From Flavobacteriales bacterium (GTDB lineage: Bacteria; Bacteroidota; Bacteroidia; NS11-12g; UBA955), in contig CANHQZ010000025.1 in the NCBI GenBank assembly GCA_947463125.1, positions 1-32,640 on the forward strand: DNA of 32,640 bases, read 5' to 3'. A program made the translations under genes and the position numbers. Under the pieces are notes generated by a model. It had not been told where the DNA came from, made no database searches, and saw only the letters and a list, made by a program, of their open reading frames with translations. Below, one piece after another: positions 9,586-17,699 of this stretch (its first letter is position 1; each line of letters starts with the position of its first letter).

Positions 9586-9616
9586 CAAATATAAATGTGC
9601 TTTTGCAAAATCGCAA
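9586..9616 (-). promoter_or_regulatory. Promoter for the EamA-nitroreductase operon (TTG, 20 nt, TATATTTG)
   Basis: On the minus strand a TTG (9614-9616) is followed after 20 nt by an exact TAnnTTTG (9586-9593). It sits just after the manC stop and predicts a leader of about 100 nt. Confidence 0.55.
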
Positions 9617-9640
9617 CTAACAAGTTTTCCCCAGCATAAA

Positions 9641-10723
9641 TCAGGTGAGGTTGCCTTTGTATTTGTCGCGCATGTCGATGACAATCTGCCTCAGCTCCTG
9701 CTCTTTGTCTTTGTGCATCACCAGCACCACATCCGGGCTGTCTACCACCACCACATTTTCGAGACCGTGCGTAATAACAATGCGATCGGTATTGGAAAAC
9801 ACCAGAGAGTCTGACGTTTCGTAGGTATGAATACCCTTGCCGATGGTAGCGGTATCATGATCATTGTGGCGGCTCACATCCCACAGGCTTTTCCAGGTGC
9901 CCAGGTCATTCCAGCCAAAGGTAGCAGGATAAACATATACGCTGTCATCTTTTTCCATGATGCCGTAATCGATGGAAATGCTTGGGCATTGTCCGTAGGC
10001 AACTTCAAGGGCATCAAAATAATTGGCCTGTGTGAAATCTACCTCGGCAAACAGCTGGTGTATTTCAGGCAGGTACTGTTCAATGCGCTGTAAAATGGAT
10101 TTTACATTCCACACGAAAATACCGGCATTCCATAAAAACTCTCCGCTTTCGATAAACGTTTGTGCCAGTTCCTCGTTGGGTTTTTCCGTAAAGGTCTTTA
10201 CCTCATAGAACCCGGCATCACCCGGAACGGTATTGTATTGAATGTATCCGTAACCGGTATCGGGGCGGGTGGGTTTGATCCCCAGCGTGAGCAAATGGTT
10301 ATAATTGCCCGCAAACACGAAAGCTTCATTGATGATGCGGAAAAATTCAAGATCGTTGGTAATGAGGTGATCGCTGGGTGCCACAACACAAACTGCATCC
10401 GGATCTGTTTGCGAAATGATTTTGCTTGCATAGGCAATGCAGGGTGCAGTATTGCGGGCCTGCGGCTCCTTAAGAATGCGATCATCCGCAATACCGGGAA
10501 TTTGATCCTTTACCAGTGTCGTATATTCGTGATTGGTAACAATGAAGATATTCTCCTTGGGAACCACTTGGCAAAACCGTTTGTAGGTCTGAGAAATCAA
10601 AGAATCGCCGGTTCCAAGTATATCTATGAACTGCTTGGGCAGGCTTTTTCGGCTAACCGGCCAGAAGCGACTTCCTATGCCGCCGGCCATGATGAGCACG
10701 TAGTGATGTTTGTTTTCGCTCAT
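9641..10723 (-). CDS. manC: Mannose-1-phosphate guanylyltransferase
   Basis: Makes GDP-mannose from GTP and mannose-1-phosphate, a precursor for LPS, capsule and glycoprotein sugars. The 360-residue protein starts with the nucleotidyltransferase signature MAGGIGSRFWPVSRKSLPKQ (residues 12-31). It continues with VVAPSDHLI, FTEKPNEE, FLWNAGIFVW and SIDYGIMEK, and FGWNDLGTWKSLW completes the family core. It lacks the C-terminal phosphomannose isomerase domain of the longer bifunctional enzymes. Its ATG overlaps the stop of the upstream sugar isomerase gene in an ATGA (10720-10723), so the two should be translationally coupled. Confidence 0.94.
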   Translation of the reverse strand: MSENKHHYVLIMAGGIGSRFWPVSRKSLPKQFIDILGTGDSLISQTYKRFCQVVPKENIFIVTNHEYTTLVKDQIPGIADDRILKEPQARNTAPCIAYASKIISQTDPDAVCVVAPSDHLITNDLEFFRIINEAFVFAGNYNHLLTLGIKPTRPDTGYGYIQYNTVPGDAGFYEVKTFTEKPNEELAQTFIESGEFLWNAGIFVWNVKSILQRIEQYLPEIHQLFAEVDFTQANYFDALEVAYGQCPSISIDYGIMEKDDSVYVYPATFGWNDLGTWKSLWDVSRHNDHDTATIGKGIHTYETSDSLVFSNTDRIVITHGLENVVVVDSPDVVLVMHKDKEQELRQIVIDMRDKYKGNLT

Positions 10724-11700
10724 AGCAATCCTTCCCTGTTTAGGTCGTGCAAATGTACCATTCCTGCATATTTTCCGTCACGCAGAATAATAATTTGGGA
10801 TATTTTTTGACGACTCATCCAGTCAACAGCTTCCACCGCAAGTGTTTCGGCATCCAGAGTTTTCGGTGAACGCGACATGATATCAGCGGCTTTCAGCCCC
10901 TTAAGGTTGCTGTGTTTTTCGAGCATTCTGCGAATATCGCCATCTGTAATAATGCCCTGTAGCTCGCCTTCATGCAGCACTGCAGCCGCACCCAGCCTGC
11001 TCTTGCTTATAGCAACAATCACTTCATTTACCGAGGCCGTGGGTGAAACCGCCGGCTGTTCGTTTCTGGCGGCAATATCACCGCAGCGCAGGTATAATTT
11101 CTTACCCAATGCCCCGCCGGGATGGTATTTGCTGAAATCGCTGCCGCTGAAGTTGCGCATGCGCAGCAGGGCAATGGCAATGGCATCGCCCATCAGCAAC
11201 TGCGCTGAAGTACTGCTGGTGGGCGCAAGATTATTGGGGCAAGCTTCCTTATCAATTGTTGTATTTATCACAATATCTGCCTGCGCCGCCAGTTCGCTGT
11301 CGATATTACCCACCATAGCTACCAGCGGATTGCCAAAAGATTTTAATAAAGGCGCAAGCGCTTTGATTTCAGGTGTGTTTCCGCTTTTGGAAATGGCAAT
11401 CACCACATCGCCCGGCTGTATGATGCCCAAATCCCCATGAATGGCATCGGCGGCGTGCATAAACACCGCAGGTTGTCCGGTGCTGTTCATGGTTGCAACC
11501 ATTTTCTGGGCAATAATGGCACTTTTACCAATGCCCGTGACCACCGCCCTGCCGTTAGAATCGAGCAAAAGTTCCACCAACCGGCAAAAGGATTCATCGA
11601 TGTATTGAGGAAGTACAGTCAGAGAACTTAATTCATCAGAGATGGCCTGAATTCCGTAACTTTTGATTAAATTTGCCTTGGTCAGTGTCAAAACGGACAA
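10720..11700 (-). CDS. KpsF/GutQ/KdsD-type arabinose-5-phosphate isomerase
   Basis: Interconverts ribulose-5-phosphate and arabinose-5-phosphate, the first step toward KDO for LPS. The 326-residue protein has an SIS domain with VVTGIGKSAIIAQKM (53-67), FMHAADAIHGDLG, AISKSGNTPEIKAL and the conserved APTSSTSAQLLMGDA (159-173), followed by HPGGALGKKL. Two CBS domains fill about residues 205-320. No ATG fits the start. The frame opens with TTG at 11698-11700, and a promoter -7 box 11 nt upstream supports that start, with a TTG three codons later as an alternative. It is first in an operon with manC. The polysaccharide setting favours the LPS role over a sugar-alcohol role. Confidence 0.9.
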   Translation of the reverse strand: MSVLTLTKANLIKSYGIQAISDELSSLTVLPQYIDESFCRLVELLLDSNGRAVVTGIGKSAIIAQKMVATMNSTGQPAVFMHAADAIHGDLGIIQPGDVVIAISKSGNTPEIKALAPLLKSFGNPLVAMVGNIDSELAAQADIVINTTIDKEACPNNLAPTSSTSAQLLMGDAIAIALLRMRNFSGSDFSKYHPGGALGKKLYLRCGDIAARNEQPAVSPTASVNEVIVAISKSRLGAAAVLHEGELQGIITDGDIRRMLEKHSNLKGLKAADIMSRSPKTLDAETLAVEAVDWMSRQKISQIIILRDGKYAGMVHLHDLNREGLL

Positions 11701-11706
11701 GTTTAG

Positions 11707-11736
11707 AAATGCAAAACTAACTGAAATTTTGCATTT
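11707..11736. repeat. Perfect 10-bp inverted repeat in the kdsD-like/recQ divergent gap
   Basis: AAATGCAAAA at 11707-11716 and TTTTGCATTT at 11727-11736 are exact reverse complements, separated by 10 nt. The left arm overlaps the minus-strand -7 element. The right arm forms a plus-strand near match (AAATTTTG). The dyad could be an operator or a pair of back-to-back promoters. Confidence 0.6.
11712..11719 (-). promoter_or_regulatory. Promoter -7 element for the kdsD-like/manC operon (TAGTTTTG)
   Basis: Exact TAnnTTTG match on the minus strand, followed by C, 11 nt before the TTG start. It lies inside one arm of a 10-bp inverted repeat. No convincing -33 element is seen. Confidence 0.5.
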
Positions 11737-11842
11737 AGTAAGTAGGTTTGATATTTAAAGAACATTAAAAAAAATTAATATAAAGCTAACAAAATTGCCG
11801 CCTATGCGTTAAATTTACTAACTGAAAGCATTTACTTTATCT

Positions 11843-14056
11843 ATGAGCACGGCAATGGGCGTTGCGGAGGACACAAGAACCGACGCAAGACGCACACTTA
11901 AGGAATTCTTTGGCTTCGATGGCTTCAAGGGCAACCAGGAAGCGGTTATCAACCACATCCTGCAGGGAAACGACTGTTTTGTAATTATGCCCACCGGGGC
12001 CGGAAAATCACTCTGTTATCAGCTTCCGGCATTGATGATGGAGGGCACTGCCATCGTGATTTCTCCGCTGATTGCCCTAATGAAAAACCAGGTAGACAAC
12101 ATCCGCGGGTTTTCCAGCAGCAGCGCGCTGGCCCATTTTCTGAATTCTTCCCTTAGCAAAGCTGATTTTACCCGTGTGGTAGAAGATGTTACCTCGGGCA
12201 GCACCAAGTTGCTGTATGTAGCGCCCGAAACACTTAAAAAAGACGAAACCCTTGAACTCCTTCGCGGCATTAAAATTTCTTTTGTTGCCGTGGATGAAGC
12301 GCACTGTATCAGTGAATGGGGCCATGATTTCAGACCCGAATACCGCCGCATCAAACAAATGGTTAAAGCCATTGATGATGTGCCCATTCTGGCACTGACG
12401 GCTACCGCTACCCCAAAAGTGCAGCACGATATCCAGAAAAACCTGGGTATGCTGGATGCAAAACTGTTCAAATCTTCCTTTAACCGCTCCAACCTGTATT
12501 ACGAGGTTCGCCCCAAAGGCAGAAAAGACCAGGTACACAAGGATATTTTATCGTTCATAAAAAACCGTGGAAACAGCTCGGGGATTATTTATTGCCTTAG
12601 CCGTAAAAAGGTGGAGGAAATTGCGGAAATGCTGCAAATGAACGGCATCAAAGCGCTTCCCTATCACGCCGGACTGGATGCCAAAACCCGTGCCGGACAC
12701 CAGGATGCGTTTTTGATGGAAGACTGCAATGTGATTGTGGCTACCATTGCCTTTGGCATGGGCATAGACAAGCCCGATGTGCGCTTTGTAATCCACTATG
12801 ATGTGCCAAAAAGCCTGGAGGGTTATTACCAGGAAACAGGGCGTGGTGGGCGTGACGGCCTGCGCGGGGATTGCCTGCTTTTCTACAACCCCAACGATAT
12901 AGAGAAGCTGGAAAAATTCATGAAGGACAAACCGGTAGCCGAACAGGAAATCGGTGGACTGCTGATAGCCGAAACAGCCGCTTTTGCTGAAAGCAGTCAG
13001 TGCCGTCGCAAATTGCTGCTGCACTATTTCGGTGAAAACTTTAATGAATCGGATTGTAGCCACATGTGCGACAACTGTGCGCATCCAAAACCCAAGACTG
13101 ACGTTACCCAGGATGTGGTTAAAGCCCTCAACGCGCTGAAATCGCTGAATGGTGAATTCTCCATGACCCATATCGTAAACTTTATCATCGGCAAACGTAT
13201 AGACAGCATCAAAGACTACAAGCACGATGAAATGCCCTTGTTTGCCTGCGGCAAAGACAAGGATAAGGTTTACTGGAAATCCGTGATGCGCCTGGCATTG
13301 GTGCACAATTACCTCAATAAAAATATTGAGAAATATGGCTTGCTGAGTGTTTCAGAGCAAGGAATGGAATTCCTGGCCAAACCGGTGAAGCATGAAATGG
13401 CCGTGGATACCGAGTTTGAAAGCGTAAGCGAAGACGATTTTGAAAACTTCAAAATGGAAAGCGTTTGCGATGAAGAGCTTTTTGGACATCTCAAAGATCT
13501 GCGCAAGAAAGTGGCCAAGGAAAAAGGATTGCCCCCTTACGTGATTTTTCAGGATCCAAGCCTGGAGGATATGGCCACCAAGTACCCCATTACCCTTGAG
13601 GAGCTATCAAATATAAATGGTGTTGGCAAAAATAAAGCCATCAAGTTTGGAGAGCCTTTTATCAACTACATCGCAGGCTTTGTTAAGGAAAATAATATTG
13701 AACGCCCCCAGGATATCGTTTTAAAGGGCAACGCGGAAAAATCTGCCAAAAAAGTCAGTATTATTTTGAATATCGATAAAAAAGTGGATTTGATGGAAAT
13801 GGCAAAACAGCTGGGAATTGAATTTGGCGAACTGGTGGAAGAACTCGAACAAATCGTAAATACCGGAACCAAACTAAACCTGAAATACTTTCTGAATCAG
13901 TTTCTGGACGAGGATTTGCAGGAAGAGATTTTTGATTATTTCAGGGGTGCCCAGGAAGATGATCTTGAACTGGCATTCAACCATTTCGACGGAGAGTTTA
14001 CCCATGAGGAACTGCAGCTGATGCGGATTCAGTTCCTGAGCGATATGGGCAACTAA
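11843..14056 (+). CDS. recQ: ATP-dependent DNA helicase RecQ
   Basis: A 3'-to-5' superfamily 2 helicase acting in recombination and replication-fork repair. The 737-residue protein has Walker A TGAGKS (51-56), the DEAH box in VDEAHCISEWGHDFRPEY (from residue 150) and motif III ALTATAT. It also has motif VI QETGRGGRDG and the RQC zinc site (Cys near 387 and the DCSHMCDNC cluster near 405-412). A winged-helix region and an HRDC domain (about 545-620, with NINGVGKNKAIKFG) follow. About 100 further residues after the HRDC form a helical extension, as in the longer RecQ form common in Bacteroidota. No exact promoter box is seen. A near match TAAATTTA lies at 11810-11817. Confidence 0.95.
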   Translation: MSTAMGVAEDTRTDARRTLKEFFGFDGFKGNQEAVINHILQGNDCFVIMPTGAGKSLCYQLPALMMEGTAIVISPLIALMKNQVDNIRGFSSSSALAHFLNSSLSKADFTRVVEDVTSGSTKLLYVAPETLKKDETLELLRGIKISFVAVDEAHCISEWGHDFRPEYRRIKQMVKAIDDVPILALTATATPKVQHDIQKNLGMLDAKLFKSSFNRSNLYYEVRPKGRKDQVHKDILSFIKNRGNSSGIIYCLSRKKVEEIAEMLQMNGIKALPYHAGLDAKTRAGHQDAFLMEDCNVIVATIAFGMGIDKPDVRFVIHYDVPKSLEGYYQETGRGGRDGLRGDCLLFYNPNDIEKLEKFMKDKPVAEQEIGGLLIAETAAFAESSQCRRKLLLHYFGENFNESDCSHMCDNCAHPKPKTDVTQDVVKALNALKSLNGEFSMTHIVNFIIGKRIDSIKDYKHDEMPLFACGKDKDKVYWKSVMRLALVHNYLNKNIEKYGLLSVSEQGMEFLAKPVKHEMAVDTEFESVSEDDFENFKMESVCDEELFGHLKDLRKKVAKEKGLPPYVIFQDPSLEDMATKYPITLEELSNINGVGKNKAIKFGEPFINYIAGFVKENNIERPQDIVLKGNAEKSAKKVSIILNIDKKVDLMEMAKQLGIEFGELVEELEQIVNTGTKLNLKYFLNQFLDEDLQEEIFDYFRGAQEDDLELAFNHFDGEFTHEELQLMRIQFLSDMGN

Positions 14057-14078
14057 AAGTCCGTTCAATAGGCTTTTG

Positions 14079-14086
14079 TATATTTG
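14079..14086 (+). promoter_or_regulatory. Promoter -7 element for the ECF sigma gene (TATATTTG)
   Basis: Exact TAnnTTTG match followed by C, ending only 5 nt before the GTG start at 14092. Transcription would begin at or next to the start codon, giving a leaderless mRNA. No clear -33 element is visible. Confidence 0.5.
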
Positions 14087-14091
14087 CACCG

Positions 14092-14604
14092 GTGTCTGAC
14101 AAACAAAATCAGTTTCATGCGCTCTACACGCGTTTCAGGCCCGGTTTAAGCAGTTTCGCGTCTTCAATTGTAAAAAGCGCTGAAGACGCCGATGAAATTG
14201 TGAATGATGTGTTTGTGAGCATCTGGGAGAAGCGACATTCGCTGATTTTGGATGATTCCCTGAAAAACTACCTGTTTACGGCCGTAAAAAACCGTTGTCT
14301 GAACCACATCAAAAAAGCCAAATTGCCATTTGCAGAAATGCCGGATGAATTTACACCTGCATCAACTGCCCCTTCTGCCGATCATATTCTGGAGGGAAAG
14401 GAACTGCAAAACTACATTACATGGCTTATAGAGCAACTGCCCACCAAATGCAAGCAGGTTTTCCTGCTCAGCCGCATGTTTGATTTAAGCTATAAAGAGA
14501 TTGCCGAAATCATGGATATCAGCACCAAAACCGTGGAAAACCAGATTGGTATTGCGCTGAAATTTTTGAAGGAGAATACAGGCAGAAGACCACAGGCCGG
14601 TTAA
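14092..14604 (+). CDS. ECF-type RNA polymerase sigma factor
   Basis: A 170-residue sigma-70 family protein. Region 2 covers about residues 8-75 (FHALYTRFRPGLSSFA, then DADEIVNDVFVSIWEKR). Region 4 covers about 112-163 (LPTKCKQVFLLSRMF, then LSYKEIAEIMDISTKTVENQ, a helix-turn-helix for -35 recognition). Only a GTG at 14092 can open the frame early enough, since the first in-frame ATG lies inside region 2 or beyond. It sits 35 nt after recQ with its own promoter box. Unlike many ECF factors of this phylum, it has no FecR-type anti-sigma or TonB receptor gene beside it. It is convergent with bshA with one base between the stops. Target genes are unknown. Confidence 0.9.
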   Translation: MSDKQNQFHALYTRFRPGLSSFASSIVKSAEDADEIVNDVFVSIWEKRHSLILDDSLKNYLFTAVKNRCLNHIKKAKLPFAEMPDEFTPASTAPSADHILEGKELQNYITWLIEQLPTKCKQVFLLSRMFDLSYKEIAEIMDISTKTVENQIGIALKFLKENTGRRPQAG

Positions 14605-14605
14605 A

Positions 14606-15730
14606 TCAGGGATTCAGACACCGGCGGTAGATCTCCAGGTAATCATTCATAATCTTATCCAGATCAAACTCTTTCGCACGCTGAAGGGCGTTGCGCTTGA
14701 AGGTTTTTAAAACTTCCTCGTTTTCCAGCATTTTAACGGCATTATTGGCCATGTCAGCCACATCACCCACGTTGCTTAAATAACCGGTTACCCCGTGCAC
14801 ATTTACCTCAGGAATTCCACCTGCATTGCTGCTGATGACGGGCACCTCGCATGCCATGGCTTCCAGGGCAGCAAGACCAAAGCTCTCGGTTTCGGAAGGC
14901 AGAATAAACAAATCGCACACCGATAATATCTCTTCTACGGCTTCCTGTTTTCCCAAAAACGTAATGCTATTGTGGCACTGCATATCCCGGCTCATCTTTT
15001 CAATGTGGCTGCGTTCTGGACCATCCCCAATCATCAGCAGGCGCGAGGGAATCCGCTGGTTTACCAAACAAAAAACGGATATTACATCTTCCACCCGTTT
15101 CACCTTGCGGAAATTGGAGGTGTGCACCAATATCTTTTCGCCATTGGGTGAAATAGCCTTCTTAAAATGCTCTTTGGGCTGTTTGTTGAAACGTGTAAAA
15201 TCAATAAAGTTGGGCACCACATCGATTTCCCGTTTGATATGAAAATGCTCCAGCGTATCGTTTTTCAGGCTTTGCGATACTGCAGTAACCGCATCCGATT
15301 GATTGATACTCCAGCTTACAACAGGTTCAAAGGTTGCCTCACGGCCCACCAGGGTAATATCGGTTCCGTGCAGGGTAGTGATAACGGGAATATTGCGGCC
15401 TTCTTCAGATAGAATGGATTTTGCCAGCAGTGCAGCAGAGGCATGCGGAATGGCATAATGCACGTGTAACACATCCAGGTTGGCGGTTTTTACCACATCC
15501 ACAATCACTCCGGCAAGAGCAGTTTCATAAGGGGCGTATTCAAACAACGGATACTTGAGAATGCTTACCTCGTGGTAAAAAACATTCTCCGTAAAAAAAT
15601 CCAGGCGGGCAGGCTGATTGTAACTGATAAAATGCACCTGATGTCCTCGTGTGGCAAGCGCTTTACCCAGTTCCGTGGCCAAAACGCCGCTTCCACCAAA
15701 GGTGGGATAACACACAATACCGATGTTCAT
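14606..15730 (-). CDS. bshA: N-acetyl-alpha-D-glucosaminyl L-malate synthase (bacillithiol synthesis)
   Basis: Joins UDP-GlcNAc and L-malate in the first step of bacillithiol synthesis, the low-molecular-weight thiol of many Firmicutes and Bacteroidota. The 374-residue GT-B glycosyltransferase (family 4) begins MNIGIVCYPTFGGSGVLATE, a BshA hallmark. It has HVHYAIPHASAALLAK, TTLHGTDITLVG and VPNFIDFTRF in the acceptor and linker regions. LPSETESFGLAALEAMACEV is the nucleotide-sugar EX7E site. The later genes (bshB, bshC) are not in the window. The gene is divergent from tadA across 76 nt, and no exact promoter box is visible for it. Confidence 0.93.
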   Translation of the reverse strand: MNIGIVCYPTFGGSGVLATELGKALATRGHQVHFISYNQPARLDFFTENVFYHEVSILKYPLFEYAPYETALAGVIVDVVKTANLDVLHVHYAIPHASAALLAKSILSEEGRNIPVITTLHGTDITLVGREATFEPVVSWSINQSDAVTAVSQSLKNDTLEHFHIKREIDVVPNFIDFTRFNKQPKEHFKKAISPNGEKILVHTSNFRKVKRVEDVISVFCLVNQRIPSRLLMIGDGPERSHIEKMSRDMQCHNSITFLGKQEAVEEILSVCDLFILPSETESFGLAALEAMACEVPVISSNAGGIPEVNVHGVTGYLSNVGDVADMANNAVKMLENEEVLKTFKRNALQRAKEFDLDKIMNDYLEIYRRCLNP

Positions 15731-15794
15731 GCAAATAGAACAACAATGTTAGTGACAAGATTTCAAAATCTGCTAAAAAAATCAAGAATGACCG

Positions 15795-15802
15795 CATCTT
15801 TG
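15795..15802 (+). promoter_or_regulatory. Probable -7 element for tadA (CATCTTTG)
   Basis: One mismatch from TAnnTTTG, followed by C, ending 4 nt before the tadA ATG. If used, the mRNA would be leaderless. Confidence 0.35.
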
Positions 15803-15806
15803 CGTC

Positions 15807-16250
15807 ATGGAATTTTTTACCGATGAGTATTTCATGCAAAAAGCCCTGGCTGAGGCACAAAAGGCGCTTGATGAAGATGAAATTCCCATCGGAGCAGTGG
15901 TGGTGTATGAAAACACGATTATCGGGAAAGGATACAACCAGACCGAAAAACTAAATGATGTGACCGCACATGCGGAAATGCTCGCCATTACGGCGGCTGC
16001 CACCTATTTGAACAGCAAATTTCTGGATGAATGCACACTGTATGTGACCATAGAACCCTGCCTGATGTGTGCGGGCGCCATTAAATGGGCACGGTTTCAC
16101 AAGATTGTGTTTGGTGCGGAAGAACCCAAAACCGGATTTACCCGCATTGATAAACAGCTGCTGGGTAAAAAAACGCAGGTTGCGGGAGGTGTGCTTGCAG
16201 AAGACTGCGCCAGCCTCATGCAAACTTTCTTTAAGCAAAAACGAAGCTGA
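15807..16250 (+). CDS. tadA: tRNA-specific adenosine deaminase
   Basis: Deaminates adenosine 34 to inosine in tRNA-Arg(ACG). The 147-residue protein has the zinc-dependent cytidine/deoxycytidylate deaminase fold. The catalytic HAE motif is at residues 55-57 and the zinc-binding PCLMC motif at Cys85 and Cys88. EDEIPIGAVVV precedes the first motif, and FGAEEPKTGF follows the second, where TadA proteins commonly have FGA-DPK-GA. The stop codon is immediately adjacent to the stop of the convergent lipoprotein gene, with no base and no terminator between. Confidence 0.94.
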   Translation: MEFFTDEYFMQKALAEAQKALDEDEIPIGAVVVYENTIIGKGYNQTEKLNDVTAHAEMLAITAAATYLNSKFLDECTLYVTIEPCLMCAGAIKWARFHKIVFGAEEPKTGFTRIDKQLLGKKTQVAGGVLAEDCASLMQTFFKQKRS

Positions 16251-17639
16251 TTATTCCGGCCGTTCAAAAGCACCAATATCGGGTACACCAATGCGGGGCT
16301 TTCCATCCAAATCAATGGTTACGGGCGGTGTGAGCAGAATGCCGGCGTTGTGCAACGGCGACAGGGTGTCGGGGGCAAAGTCTGCGGAATTGATGTTTTT
16401 AAACAGCGGATCTCGGTTGTAAATATTCGTGGAGCCGACAAAGGGCTTGGCCTTGCTTTTCATCAGATTACCCGAAAAATCGGTCGTAAAAGCCGCGCTT
16501 CCGCCTTTGTCTATGAGCAGTTCCTCCTGCAAATCGCCGTAAATAAGAGAATTATACGCATTACACTCCAGGGGTTTGGTATCCAAAATTTTGCCGTTGC
16601 CATCGCGAAGGGTGTTGGTAATAGCAAAGTGTCCATCCTGACGTGTGGTATAGTTTACATAAGAGGCAAATGTGCAATGCCTGAAATCGTACTTACCACC
16701 CAGCAACCCCAGAAAACTGTAGCTGCCGGATTGGGCAAAAAGACAATTGGTGGCTTTTATGTGTGCTGTGATTCCCGCCAGACAAGCTTGCCCGCAATAT
16801 TGCACTTTGGTGTTTTCCAGCAACAGGTTTTCCGGACTGCCCACGGGCAGTGAATCTACACGAATACCAATGGCAGCATTCTGGATATCGGCGTATTTGA
16901 TGCTATTGCCGGCACTTCCCACCGTGAAATACAATCCCCCCCACTGATTGGGCAGGGTTCGGGCCGCAGCAACTGGCTTGTCGCCGGTGAACAAAACCCG
17001 ATTACCGGGTGTGCCCTCCACAAACAGTTTACCCGCCACATAAAACGTACTTCGGGCGGAACAATACACTTTAACCCCCTCTTTTATCGTAAAAGTGCAT
17101 CCTTTGGGCACCAGGGCGTTGTCTACAATCACATAGGGTTTGGTTTTATCGTCCCAAAAGCCACCGCAGGGCAACGATGCTGCCCTATAATAATGCGCAT
17201 CCCAGCCGTAGGCACCCAAAAACAGTTTTTGCTCACGGCCGTTCACCTGCATCATCAGGGAATCCAGCACCAGTGCTGGACCCTTTTGACCATTGGCCTC
17301 CAGACTGCACTGCACAAAAACGAATACGCTGTCTTTAGCCGGAATTTCCACTTCATCAATTACCGGTCCCGGAATGCCATCCACATTGATGCGGTAAGCC
17401 GATTTTACGCCGCCCCCCAGCCTGAATGACGCTTTAACCGTCTGGCTTTCGGGGTTTTTTATCCAGGTTATCTGAGTAACGCTGATGGGATAGGTGCTGC
17501 CCGGCTGTCGGGTAAAAACAGTATCAAACCAAACCGTGTCGGTGGCAAGAGAAAGCGTGGTTTTACCTGCAAAAAACTGCTCTTTGCGACAGGATGCCAG
17601 CAATACCAGAAACACAATCAAAGGCAGAATTTTTCGCAC
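16251..17639 (-). CDS. Lipoprotein with predicted right-handed beta-helix
   Basis: A probable outer-membrane lipoprotein of 462 residues. I place the start at GTG 17637-17639, giving MRKILPLIVFLVLLASC, a textbook lipoprotein signal with Cys17. An ATG at 17687 would add 16 residues, but a promoter box lies inside that extension. Residues 20-130 look like an Ig- or cadherin-like beta region. From about 170 the chain has short repeating strands with hydrophobic and Asn ladders (KYADIQNAAIGIRVD, LENTKVQYC, IKATNCLF, YDFRHCTFASYVNYT), as in parallel beta-helices. The end, KPRIGVPDIGAFE, is the usual closing motif of choice-of-anchor Q/beta-helix proteins of Bacteroidota. The ligand is unknown. Confidence 0.8.
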   Translation of the reverse strand: MRKILPLIVFLVLLASCRKEQFFAGKTTLSLATDTVWFDTVFTRQPGSTYPISVTQITWIKNPESQTVKASFRLGGGVKSAYRINVDGIPGPVIDEVEIPAKDSVFVFVQCSLEANGQKGPALVLDSLMMQVNGREQKLFLGAYGWDAHYYRAASLPCGGFWDDKTKPYVIVDNALVPKGCTFTIKEGVKVYCSARSTFYVAGKLFVEGTPGNRVLFTGDKPVAAARTLPNQWGGLYFTVGSAGNSIKYADIQNAAIGIRVDSLPVGSPENLLLENTKVQYCGQACLAGITAHIKATNCLFAQSGSYSFLGLLGGKYDFRHCTFASYVNYTTRQDGHFAITNTLRDGNGKILDTKPLECNAYNSLIYGDLQEELLIDKGGSAAFTTDFSGNLMKSKAKPFVGSTNIYNRDPLFKNINSADFAPDTLSPLHNAGILLTPPVTIDLDGKPRIGVPDIGAFERPE

Positions 17640-17652
17640 CGGAACTATAACG

Positions 17653-17660
17653 CAAAGGTA
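17653..17660 (-). promoter_or_regulatory. Promoter -7 element for the beta-helix lipoprotein (TACCTTTG)
   Basis: Exact TAnnTTTG match on the minus strand, followed by C, 13 nt before the GTG at 17639. A TTTG lies 14 nt further upstream, closer than the usual -33 spacing. Its position inside the ATG-started frame argues for the shorter protein. Confidence 0.5.
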
Positions 17661-17699
17661 GGGTCTGATATTGCCAAATTGGTTCATGCGGATGTAAAC

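Noticed and set aside
12548-13306. 252-residue minus-strand frame inside recQ
   Set aside because: It is fully antisense to the conserved helicase domain, with composition typical of a reverse-strand shadow.
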